From: an uncultured Eubacterium sp.
GTDB taxonomy: Bacteria > Bacillota_A > Clostridia > Lachnospirales > Lachnospiraceae
Assembly (NCBI GenBank): GCA_948468465.1
Contig: CAOKJJ010000193.1
Span: forward strand, 1-8,855
Direction of reading: 5' to 3'
Length of the DNA stretch: 8,855 nucleotides
In this document: positions 1 to 6,280 of the stretch, in pieces
How positions within the stretch are numbered: position 1 is the stretch's first letter
Layout: every line of letters starts with the position of its first letter
The notes under the pieces: generated by a model
Told to the model about the DNA's origin: nothing
The model's input: only the letters and a program-made list of their open reading frames with translations
The model's database searches: none
Translations under genes and position numbers: made by a program

Positions 1-220
1 AAACATAACTTTCATTTCAAAATATATCTAACTCTAACAAACCCATTTGATAAAAATAATATATGTTACCTAATATTTCCAAGCGTAAACTGCATTCTAT
101 TGAACTTTGCTTGTAGCTTTATTATGGACATTATTATCTTTTCTATTAATGATATTATATCTCTGTTCTATATTCTTCACAAGCAAAATAACCGTCTAAT
201 GGCTCTAAAATATACTCTAT
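1..220. other. AT-rich gene-free stretch at left edge
   Basis: Very AT-rich DNA with no open reading frame that has a ribosome binding site on either strand. I see no tRNA, no strong hairpin and no convincing promoter. It lies beyond the terminator of the leftward subtilase gene, so it is probably a spacer before a gene outside the window. Nothing further can be supported. Confidence 0.6.
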
Positions 221-271
221 AAAATAATAAAATCAGCAGAACACCTTGCTTTTACAGGCATCCCGCTGATT
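221..271 (-). terminator. Intrinsic terminator of the subtilase gene
   Basis: Read leftward, AATCAGC (271-265) pairs perfectly with GCTGATT (237-231). An inner bulged CCTG/CAAGG helix closes an A-rich loop. The stem is followed at once by the T-rich tail TTATTATTTT (230-221). It starts about 54 nt past the subtilase stop codon. The 7-bp outer stem is only moderately GC-rich, so efficiency is uncertain. Confidence 0.65.
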
Positions 272-324
272 CACAACCTTGCTAACATTTACAGATTGTT
301 GAAAAAAGAGCCTTTTATCAATAA

Positions 325-2010
325 TCACACATTCCGAAAGTTCTCAAACGTCTTATACAAATCCAACTGTCCCCACCCCCACTCTCTATTCGGATACTCC
401 CTCAAATTATCCCGCACCGCACCGCGAATAAAATAATTCTTTATATTCGCAGTCGTAGCCGATATATCATTTCTCTGTACTCCGGTCCACTCCAGCATCA
501 GCGCTCCCGCCCCCGCAGTAATCGCTGCTGCCACGCTGGTTCCGCTGCGTGTTTCGAACTTTCCTTCTCCAACCGGGCCGTATACATCCACCGCAGGCGC
601 CGCGATATCAGGCTTTATCATATTATTTGCCGTATATCCGCGCCCGGATTCAAAATAAATGCTGCCGTCCACCCCATTATAACCAGCAACGGTAATCGGA
701 GCCTCCGCATCAGAAGGTACTGTAATTGTTGTGTCCGGATTCGATCGGATAAAAATCACGTCTCCCTTTATCATATCTGTCATCGGCAGCCATACATGGT
801 AAATTCCATCTGCGAAATTACGTACAGATACATTGACTACCCATACTCCCGGTATCGGTTTTTCAAATCTGATATAAATCAGCTCATTTCTATTTGCTGC
901 CCCTGTAAGCAAATAATCAACGGTCACAATTGTTCCTTCAAATAAAAACCGATATTCCGTATGACTGCCAGGCGCCGTAGGCAGCGCGCGAAATCGTTCT
1001 CCGGTTGGCGATATGACTGTCACTTCATACAATTCTGGAGCCATAGCCCACATTTCCGCAATAAATCCTTCTACTCCATCTGAAACACTGATTTCCACAT
1101 GTTCCTGCGCATTTTGTCCTGGAATGCCTCCCAGAAAATGGTGTCTCTTATCTGCTTCATTTCCGCATGCTACGGACACGCACCGCTGCCTGCGGTTTGC
1201 CACCTCGTTCAGCGTATTGGCCAGCGGACTGCCGCCGCCGCGATTTCCCATATTTGTACCCAGTGCGATGCAGATGGACAACGGCTTGCGCAGTTGTGCG
1301 GCAAGCATATTCAGATAGCGAACGCCCGCCATAATGTCGTTTTCCTGAAACACGGGTGTCTCATCCGGAATAAAATAAAAATCTCTCAGATACTGCTTCG
1401 CCCGCTTTAATTGTACAAATGCGATATCACAATTTGGCGCCGCTCCGCTAAACTGGTTGCTAAAATCTTCGGATCCTGCTGCCAGAGCCGCCAGGAAAGT
1501 GCCATGTCCATCCGCGTACGGTATTTTGGCCGTCATGGAATCATGATTTTTCATCAGTTCTTCATTGATCTGATCTCTTGTAAATTCGGTTCCATACAAA
1601 AATCCTTTTGGCGGCATCCCGCTGCGGTCTTCCTGGTTCCAGATGCGTTCTACCCGTGTCGTGCCATCCGTATTGCAAAAAAGAGGATTCGTATAGTCAA
1701 AATCCGTATCAATAAACCCAAGCAGGACTCCTCGTCCTGTCAGCGCCAAATTTGGCTGGTCACGAACTTTTAATATACCGCTCTCCCCTAACGCAACATT
1801 ATTCAGCAACCCAAAGCACTTTGGAATGACTCCATATGAAAGTTCTCCTGTTTTCAGCGTTCTGCCTCTCATATGATCATACACTGCCACAAAATCTTCA
1901 TCCAGCTCCTGTACACAATAATCGCCTGGCGGTATGTCCTCCAGATATTCTCTCGGTGCAAGAAAATCAAAGTAATCATTTGAGTAAATCGCTTCTTCAC
2001 AATCCGGCAT
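325..2010 (-). CDS. Csp-like subtilisin-family (S8) serine protease
   Basis: Subtilase of the clostridial Csp type, 561 aa from the chosen start. Numbered from there, the catalytic residues are Asp101 (IDTDFDY), His169 (DGHGTF) and Ser492 (SGTSVAAA), with oxyanion Asn284 (ACGNEA), so the enzyme should be active. About 90 N-terminal residues precede the catalytic core and may act as a prodomain. Residues of roughly 305-420, between the Asn and Ser motifs, fit the beta-rich insert (jelly roll) known from Csp proteases. There is no signal peptide or membrane segment. Csp proteins of spore formers activate the cortex hydrolase SleC during germination, but this lineage has many relatives of unknown role, so the substrate here is unknown. 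An upstream ATG at 2028 is in frame but lacks a ribosome site, whereas ATG 2010 has AGGAG 6 nt before it. The gene stands alone between two terminators. Confidence 0.88.
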   Translation of the reverse strand: MPDCEEAIYSNDYFDFLAPREYLEDIPPGDYCVQELDEDFVAVYDHMRGRTLKTGELSYGVIPKCFGLLNNVALGESGILKVRDQPNLALTGRGVLLGFIDTDFDYTNPLFCNTDGTTRVERIWNQEDRSGMPPKGFLYGTEFTRDQINEELMKNHDSMTAKIPYADGHGTFLAALAAGSEDFSNQFSGAAPNCDIAFVQLKRAKQYLRDFYFIPDETPVFQENDIMAGVRYLNMLAAQLRKPLSICIALGTNMGNRGGGSPLANTLNEVANRRQRCVSVACGNEADKRHHFLGGIPGQNAQEHVEISVSDGVEGFIAEMWAMAPELYEVTVISPTGERFRALPTAPGSHTEYRFLFEGTIVTVDYLLTGAANRNELIYIRFEKPIPGVWVVNVSVRNFADGIYHVWLPMTDMIKGDVIFIRSNPDTTITVPSDAEAPITVAGYNGVDGSIYFESGRGYTANNMIKPDIAAPAVDVYGPVGEGKFETRSGTSVAAAITAGAGALMLEWTGVQRNDISATTANIKNYFIRGAVRDNLREYPNREWGWGQLDLYKTFENFRNV

Positions 2011-2016
2011 AAAAAT

Positions 2017-2021
2017 CTCCT
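2017..2021 (-). promoter_or_regulatory. Ribosome binding site deciding the subtilase start
   Basis: AGGAG on the minus strand, 6 nt before ATG 2010. It lies inside the longer reading frame that begins at ATG 2028, and the upstream ATG is preceded only by A-rich sequence (AGAATAGAAAA). This makes 2010 the better start and shortens the protein by six residues. Confidence 0.7.
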
Positions 2022-2052
2022 GACACATTTTTCTATTCTATTTTATCATATG

Positions 2053-2102
2053 AAAAATGGATGGCTACCGTTCATTCCCGAAACAGAATCACTGCCATCC
2101 AT
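2053..2102 (-). terminator. Intrinsic terminator of the clpX-like/membrane protein operon
   Basis: Read leftward, ATGGATGGC (2102-2094) pairs perfectly with GCCATCCAT (2065-2057), a 9-bp stem. The interior has a weaker ATTC/GAAT helix. The stem runs directly into TTTTT (2057-2053). It begins about 12 nt past the stop codon of the 167-aa membrane protein, as expected for an operon end, and separates that operon from the subtilase gene. Confidence 0.82.
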
Positions 2103-2114
2103 ACATTTTCCGCA

Positions 2115-2618
2115 CTATTCAGAAAATACAATACTCGCATGATGCATCCGTACTTCATTCAGCATCGCTTCTGTCGGCTCCACCTTCACTTCCTGCAGCA
2201 TCCCCTGGCTTGCAAAAATCATACTATAGATATGATGCTGTGCATTGCCGGAAGAATAGTCACGAACTTTCAGCTGCGGATTCGAATGATAGTGGTCCAG
2301 TCTGTGCGACTGCACCGGCGCCATACACTGCAGTTCACTCAGTGTATACGTCGCCAGTTTTTTGCGTTTGCTTTTATTTTTTACAACCGCTATGTCCAGT
2401 TCATCGGATACGAGCAGATATTCAAACTCCCGATAACGGTTCTTTAAGGTAGAAAAACTGACTGGTATCAGAATAATTCCTATGAAAAAAAACAACGCCT
2501 GATACATAGCGCCAAACAGCAGACAAAAGAGCGTAATAATAATCAGACAGATTCGAAGCTGTTTTCCTTTTACATCCTTTTCATCATGGACGATAACTTC
2601 TGCATATGATTCTGACAT
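2115..2618 (-). CDS. Small two-helix membrane protein, DUF6106-like
   Basis: Protein of 167 aa without recognisable catalytic motifs. A short polar N-terminus (1-20) is followed by two hydrophobic segments (about 21-38 and 41-57) forming a hairpin. The remaining 110 residues form a soluble domain, including a basic patch, NKSKRKK (81-87). Length and layout resemble the DUF6106 family of Lachnospiraceae; that assignment is from memory and not certain. The start is well supported by AAGGAGG (2630-2624), 5 nt before ATG. It begins 31 nt after the clpX-like stop and has its own terminator just downstream, so it is probably the second gene of that operon. A role as membrane anchor or adaptor for the AAA+ protein is inference. 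It could also be unrelated in function. Confidence 0.8.
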   Translation of the reverse strand: MSESYAEVIVHDEKDVKGKQLRICLIIITLFCLLFGAMYQALFFFIGIILIPVSFSTLKNRYREFEYLLVSDELDIAVVKNKSKRKKLATYTLSELQCMAPVQSHRLDHYHSNPQLKVRDYSSGNAQHHIYSMIFASQGMLQEVKVEPTEAMLNEVRMHHASIVFSE

Positions 2619-2649
2619 ATGTTCCTCCTTGTAGATCTGTAATCATATC

Positions 2650-4098
2650 TCAGCCTGCGCCGAGACTTCCCCTTGTATGTTCCGGCAGCCCATGTACACC
2701 GCGCATGGTGATCACAGGCCCTCCTTTTCCTTCTACATAATCTCCGGTAATCGTAACGATTCCTATATTGTCGTCTTTTGGAATTTCATACATAATATCC
2801 AGCATAAATTCTTCCAAAATCGCACGCAGCGCCCTGGCTCCTACTTTCTTTTCTTTTGCCTTTTTCGCGATCGCATGCAGTGCCTCCTGATCAAATTCCA
2901 GCTTTACTTCATCATAATCCAACAGCTTCTGATACTGTTTGATAATCGCGTTTTTTGGTTCCGCCAGAATTCTGACAAGCATATCTTCCGTCAGCGCCTC
3001 CAGCGAAAACAAAATCGGCAGCCTGCCGATGAATTCAGGAATCATGCCAAACTTGCGGATATCCTCTACCGTAACTTGTGACAGCAGATTTTCTTCTTTA
3101 TCGTATTTATCTTTCAAATCCGCCTGAAAGCCGATCGAAGATGCTTTGTTCAGCCGTTCTTTTATAATCTCATCCAGATCTGGAAACGCACCGCCGCAGA
3201 TAAATAAAATGTCTTTTGTATTGACCGTTGTCATCGGAACCATTGCGTTTTTACTGCTGGCGCCTACAGGCACCTCCACTTCCGCGCCTTCCAACAGCTT
3301 TAGCATTCCCTGCTGCACAGACTCACCGCTTACATCCCGCTGGTGCGTGTTTCTTTTTTTTGCTATTTTATCTATCTCGTCAATAAAAATAATTCCATGT
3401 TCTGCGCGGTCTACATCATTATCAGCTGCTGCAAGCAGCTTGGACACTACGCTTTCAATATCGTCGCCGATATAGCCTGCCTCTGTCAGCGAAGTTGCGT
3501 CTGTAATGGCAAGCGGCACGTCCAAAAGCTTTGCCAGCGTCTTAACCAGGTATGTCTTGCCAGAGCCGGTTGGCCCTACCATAAGCATATTCGACTTTTC
3601 GATTTCGATCTCGTCCTTCTGGTCACTGTTAATCCTTTTATAATGATTATATACTGCTACGGACACTACTTTCTTCGCATGTTCCTGCCCAACCACATAA
3701 TCGTCCAGCTTTGCCTTTATTTTATGCGGCGCCGGAATCGCATGAATATCGAATACTGGCGCCTCTTTCTTTTCTTTTGGCTTTCTCTTTTTTAATTTCG
3801 GTGCATGCGGCATCATATTCTGCAGGTCTGCAAGATTAATCATGCTGATATTCGGCATCTTCCCATTCGTTCCATGCACAGGCCCAAAAAGATCGTCCAG
3901 CCGGAAACCTGACTGATTCATGCCATCAAACGTACGCTGCATACAATCCTGGCAAATACAAATATTATTAGGGATTTTGATCATTTTGCCTGCTGCACTT
4001 TCCGGACGATGACAGATATAGCAGACTTCTTCATAGTCATCATTCTTCTCTTCCTTGGGCTTATTCAAGTCCACTTCCCTAAAATCATGTTCTGACAT
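2650..4098 (-). CDS. clpX: ClpX-type AAA+ unfoldase, divergent paralogue
   Basis: ATP-dependent unfoldase of the ClpX family (482 aa; usual length about 420), cytoplasmic, normally feeding substrates to ClpP. The order is zinc-binding domain (C26, C29, C49, C52, plus C47), a variable Lys/Pro-rich linker (about 60-120), then the AAA+ core. The core shows Walker A GPTGSGKT (175-182), pore loop GYIG (208-211), Walker B IIFIDE (236-241), the IGF ClpP-docking loop (322-324), EFIGRLP (355-361) and sensor-2 GARALR (420-425). All ATPase motifs look intact. Oddities are the zinc finger CYICHRPES, unlike canonical CSFCGK and with a 19-residue rather than 18-residue spacer, and the RKH loop replaced by SKN (282-284). 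No clpP, tig or lon is adjacent, so this is probably a second clpX rather than the housekeeping copy. AGGAG sits 11 nt before ATG, slightly far; a nearer GGATGG may help. Confidence 0.9.
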   Translation of the reverse strand: MSEHDFREVDLNKPKEEKNDDYEEVCYICHRPESAAGKMIKIPNNICICQDCMQRTFDGMNQSGFRLDDLFGPVHGTNGKMPNISMINLADLQNMMPHAPKLKKRKPKEKKEAPVFDIHAIPAPHKIKAKLDDYVVGQEHAKKVVSVAVYNHYKRINSDQKDEIEIEKSNMLMVGPTGSGKTYLVKTLAKLLDVPLAITDATSLTEAGYIGDDIESVVSKLLAAADNDVDRAEHGIIFIDEIDKIAKKRNTHQRDVSGESVQQGMLKLLEGAEVEVPVGASSKNAMVPMTTVNTKDILFICGGAFPDLDEIIKERLNKASSIGFQADLKDKYDKEENLLSQVTVEDIRKFGMIPEFIGRLPILFSLEALTEDMLVRILAEPKNAIIKQYQKLLDYDEVKLEFDQEALHAIAKKAKEKKVGARALRAILEEFMLDIMYEIPKDDNIGIVTITGDYVEGKGGPVITMRGVHGLPEHTRGSLGAG

Positions 4099-4385
4099 TA
4101 TCCATCCAACTCCTATTCATTTTTACATCCGATTTCGATCCGATTTCCATCATATTTCCATCCGATTTGTATCCAATTTCTGTCCAATTTCTATCCAATT
4201 CCATCCGATCTATCCTATCCGGTTCCTATTTGATTTCCATCCGATCCTATCCGACTTCTTTCTGCTCCTATCCGGCTTTTCCATCCTATTTTCCGCCAAC
4301 TATTACAACGGCCGTTTCAGGACCACGGGAATGGGAACTTATGCTGCCTGTGGCTGTCTTTTTCTTCCAAGTGAAAAGCCCGACT
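4099..4385 (-). promoter_or_regulatory. Long 5' leader of the clpX-like operon
   Basis: If the promoter at 4391-4419 is used, transcription begins near 4384-4385. That gives a leader of about 285 nt, long for a bacterial operon. Its first ~90 nt (4294-4385) are unique sequence with small hairpins and the palindrome AACGGCCGTT (4307-4316). The rest is almost wholly the 11-bp repeat, ending at the ribosome site. I could not match it to a known riboswitch. Regulation by the leader is inference. Confidence 0.5.
4126..4293. repeat. Degenerate 11-bp tandem repeat in the clpX-like leader
   Basis: On the plus strand the unit is CATCCGATTTC. Units start at 4126, 4137, 4148, 4159, 4170 and 4181 with exact 11-nt spacing and 8-11 of 11 bases matching. 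After a 10-nt unit at 4192 the array continues less regularly (CATCCGATC at 4202 and 4238, TATCCGACTTC at 4248, TATCCGGCTTTTC at 4269, CATCCTATTTTC at 4282). In the transcript sense the unit reads GAAATCGGATG. There is no spacer between units, so it is not a CRISPR array. The plus-strand frames across it are low-complexity artefacts. Confidence 0.88.
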
Positions 4386-4390
4386 ATTCT

Positions 4391-4419
4391 ATTATAAAAA
4401 AATCCCTTCTGTTTGGCAA
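4391..4419 (-). promoter_or_regulatory. Sigma-A promoter for the clpX-like operon
   Basis: On the minus strand, TTGCCA (4419-4414) and a perfect TATAAT (4396-4391) are separated by exactly 17 nt. The -10 is preceded by a run of T. The predicted start is at 4384-4385. It is the best housekeeping promoter in the window, and no gene start lies between it and the clpX-like ATG. Confidence 0.72.
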
Positions 4420-4430
4420 CTAAAACAGGA

Positions 4431-4448
4431 AAATTTAATAATAAATTT
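4431..4448. repeat. AT-rich inverted repeat upstream of the clpX-like promoter
   Basis: AAATTTA (4431-4437) and TAAATTT (4442-4448) are perfect inverted arms around ATAA. The site ends 12 bp upstream of the -35 box at 4414-4419. It could be an operator, an UP-type element or chance in AT-rich DNA. Confidence 0.35.
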
Positions 4449-4462
4449 ATACCTGAACGTAA

Positions 4463-4493
4463 CAGTTTAGATTGCAGCACACGGTCTAAACTG
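4463..4493 (-). terminator. Hairpin after the esterase gene, possible operon terminator
   Basis: Perfect 9-bp inverted repeat, CAGTTTAGA (4463-4471) and TCTAAACTG (4485-4493), around a 13-nt loop, 20 nt past the esterase stop codon. The sequence after the stem in the leftward direction is TTACGTTCAGG, not a T-run. It is therefore a weak or factor-assisted terminator, or an RNA-stabilising hairpin. Confidence 0.45.
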
Positions 4494-4513
4494 CCGCATC
4501 CTGTTGTATCAGC

Positions 4514-5560
4514 TTATTCATACATCGTCTCTTCTTCCTGTACACTCAAAGATGCTTCCCGTCTGCGGTCCAGCACACGCAGAAACTTCCCTGCTTCTTC
4601 CCATGCCTTTTTAGACTCCTGTATCATCAGTTCTCCCATTTGGAACACATGGAACATCCCTTCATAAATACTCAGCCGGACTTTCACGCCGGCTTCCTTT
4701 GCCTTTTTTGCAAGTGACGTAGAATCACTCAGCAGCATTTCAATCGAACCAACCTGAATGAGCATCGGCGGAAATCCCTCAAAAGAGCCGAATAACGGTG
4801 AAATATAAGGATTGGTCGGATCTTCATCTCCAACATAATCCCGATTGTAAATCATGCTTTCCTTTGTATTTCCAAACAGCGGATCCAGTGTATAATTTGT
4901 CTCATAAGACTCTCCGCTTGCCGTTAAATCTGTCCATGGCGACATTAAAATCAGGCCTTCCGGCAATTCCATCCCATGATCTTTCAGATACAGGCACAGT
5001 GCAAGCGCCAGGCCGCCGCCGGCCGAATCTCCCGCAATCACTATCTTTCCAGGCTGTACACCTGTCTGCAGCACCCACTGCCACGCATCCAGCGCGTCTT
5101 CTAACGCAGCCGGATATGGATTCTCGGGCGCTACCCGGTAATCCGGTGTGAACACATTGATACCGTTTCCGATTTCATTATATAATCCTGCAAAGGAACG
5201 GTATTTATTACGCATCGCTCCTATATAACCGCCGCCATGCAGCTGTAAAATCACGCGGTTCAGGCTCGGATTTTGAGCAAGGCTTAACAGCTCCGCCTTG
5301 CACCTTGGCAGATCTATCTGCGTCAGATGAAAACAGGCCGGACACTTCCAGGGCGGCTCCACAAGATTTTTTCGGATTTCCCCGTTCTGCAGCTTTGGCC
5401 CAATGAGACGGTCCGCCGTCATCCGTGCAATCATATCGCGTACGAAAGCGGCAAACATACTGCTCTTTTTCTCTTCTTTCGTTTGTTCTTTTGCTATCTC
5501 TTTTTCGGATTCTTTTGACACATCTTTAAATATTTCCTGACTCGTCATGTCTTCAGCCAT
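4514..5560 (-). CDS. Alpha/beta hydrolase, hormone-sensitive-lipase-like esterase
   Basis: Carboxylesterase of the HSL (family IV) alpha/beta hydrolases, 348 aa, cleaving acyl esters; the natural substrate is unknown. The oxyanion motif HGGG is at 108-111 and the nucleophile elbow GDSAGG at 177-182 with Ser179. The acid residue is probably Glu274 (VGSIEMLLSDS), and the catalytic His304 lies in GMFHVF, so the triad is complete. The N-terminus is a highly charged Lys/Glu stretch (about 16-33) without signal peptide, so the enzyme should be cytoplasmic. A CPAC pair (73-76) plus C87 sits before the core and is unusual, but a metal site cannot be claimed. AAGGAG lies 6 nt before the ATG. It is the last gene of a three-gene operon, 45 nt after the zinc-ribbon membrane protein, suggesting it cleaves an ester related to the upstream acyltransferase. 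Confidence 0.9.
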   Translation of the reverse strand: MAEDMTSQEIFKDVSKESEKEIAKEQTKEEKKSSMFAAFVRDMIARMTADRLIGPKLQNGEIRKNLVEPPWKCPACFHLTQIDLPRCKAELLSLAQNPSLNRVILQLHGGGYIGAMRNKYRSFAGLYNEIGNGINVFTPDYRVAPENPYPAALEDALDAWQWVLQTGVQPGKIVIAGDSAGGGLALALCLYLKDHGMELPEGLILMSPWTDLTASGESYETNYTLDPLFGNTKESMIYNRDYVGDEDPTNPYISPLFGSFEGFPPMLIQVGSIEMLLSDSTSLAKKAKEAGVKVRLSIYEGMFHVFQMGELMIQESKKAWEEAGKFLRVLDRRREASLSVQEEETMYE

Positions 5561-5605
5561 TTATTACTCCTTCTAAATACCATAATTGATGATCACCAAA
5601 CAACA

Positions 5606-6280
5606 CTACATCACATGAAATCTCCGTTTTAATTCATTTCTCGCCCGTCTTCCTCCAATAATAAACGTGGCTAAAAACATCACACTGGAAAATCCCAGCG
5701 CTATATAACTCATTACCGGATGGCGAATCACCTCAAACAGGCTGAGCAGCACGCACACGCCGCTGCAAAGTATCATGCAGATCTGAAACAGCAGATAACT
5801 TTGCCAGTTTCGGATATTAATAAACATCGCTACAATAATCATCACATCCATAATAATCAGCACAAGCGGGATCACATAGTCCAGCGACCAGTGCCGAAAT
5901 CCAAGCACATAATCTATGACTACCAGATCCGCCGCTCCGCATACTGTCCCAATAATCACTTTGCTGCGATAGCCAGCATGTTCATTCGCTATAATATAAA
6001 ATAAAAACAGCATCAAATATGCCAGTGCGCCGATTACAATGACACTCCACCACATATCACTGTCTATGACACGATTTAATATAACTGCCAAAGCTCCCAA
6101 TACGATTGCCAAAAACAATGCGATTCGGGAAACCAGTTCCAGCCTCCTGCCTTTCAGACGAATATCCGGATACCTTTCTTTTGCGGTATTTTCTTTTTCC
6201 TGCTCCACCACACACTGGCAGAGCGGACATACGTCTGTCTGATCCATAATCGTTACACCGCAGTGCAGACATTTATTCAT
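5606..6280 (-). CDS. Zinc-ribbon six-helix membrane protein (DUF6320-like)
   Basis: Protein of 224 aa from the chosen start. An N-terminal zinc ribbon (C4, C7, C18, C21) is followed by a polar linker and about six hydrophobic segments (near 50-69, 79-97, 107-127, 133-153, 160-181, 189-209), ending in a basic tail. This matches the layout of the DUF6320 family, which has no assigned function; the family name is from memory. An in-frame ATG at 6292 would add four residues. I prefer ATG 6280 because it overlaps the acyltransferase stop in ATGAATAA, typical of translational coupling, has GGGGTG just upstream and places the CxxC close to the N-terminus. Position between an acyltransferase and an esterase suggests a membrane partner of those enzymes, but transport, scaffolding or sensing are all possible. 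Confidence 0.85.
   Translation of the reverse strand: MNKCLHCGVTIMDQTDVCPLCQCVVEQEKENTAKERYPDIRLKGRRLELVSRIALFLAIVLGALAVILNRVIDSDMWWSVIVIGALAYLMLFLFYIIANEHAGYRSKVIIGTVCGAADLVVIDYVLGFRHWSLDYVIPLVLIIMDVMIIVAMFINIRNWQSYLLFQICMILCSGVCVLLSLFEVIRHPVMSYIALGFSSVMFLATFIIGGRRARNELKRRFHVM

Noticed and set aside
100..128. TTGAAC plus 17 nt plus TATGGA as a rightward promoter
   Set aside because: The -10 matches poorly, the region is AT-rich and no rightward gene follows.
301..320. AAAAG-GCT-CTTTT hairpin right after the subtilase stop as its terminator
   Set aside because: The stem is 5 bp with a 3-nt loop and only one GC pair; the hairpin at 221-271 is a better candidate.
1013..1773. Several plus-strand frames of 101-120 aa over the subtilase gene
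   Set aside because: They are shadows of a complete subtilase with all catalytic motifs. They lack ribosome sites and recognisable domains.
2057..2452. Plus-strand frames of 128-131 aa over the small membrane protein gene
   Set aside because: They begin within the terminator hairpin and lie antisense to a gene with a perfect ribosome site.
2677..3795. Plus-strand frames of up to 150 aa over the clpX-like gene
   Set aside because: Antisense shadows of a conserved AAA+ gene, rich in Cys/Phe/Ser, without ribosome sites.
4126..4293. CRISPR array
   Set aside because: The units are 11 bp, degenerate and directly abutting, with no spacers and no cas genes.
4055..4423. Plus-strand frame of 122 aa and an overlapping 76-aa frame across the clpX-like leader
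   Set aside because: The proteins are low-complexity Phe/Ile/Ser/Pro runs made by the 11-bp repeat. The first starts inside the clpX-like gene on the opposite strand. Neither has a ribosome site.
4286..4480. Minus-strand 64-aa frame between the esterase and clpX-like genes
   Set aside because: It starts with GTG inside the hairpin, has no ribosome site, runs through the predicted promoter of the clpX-like operon and resembles no family I recognise.
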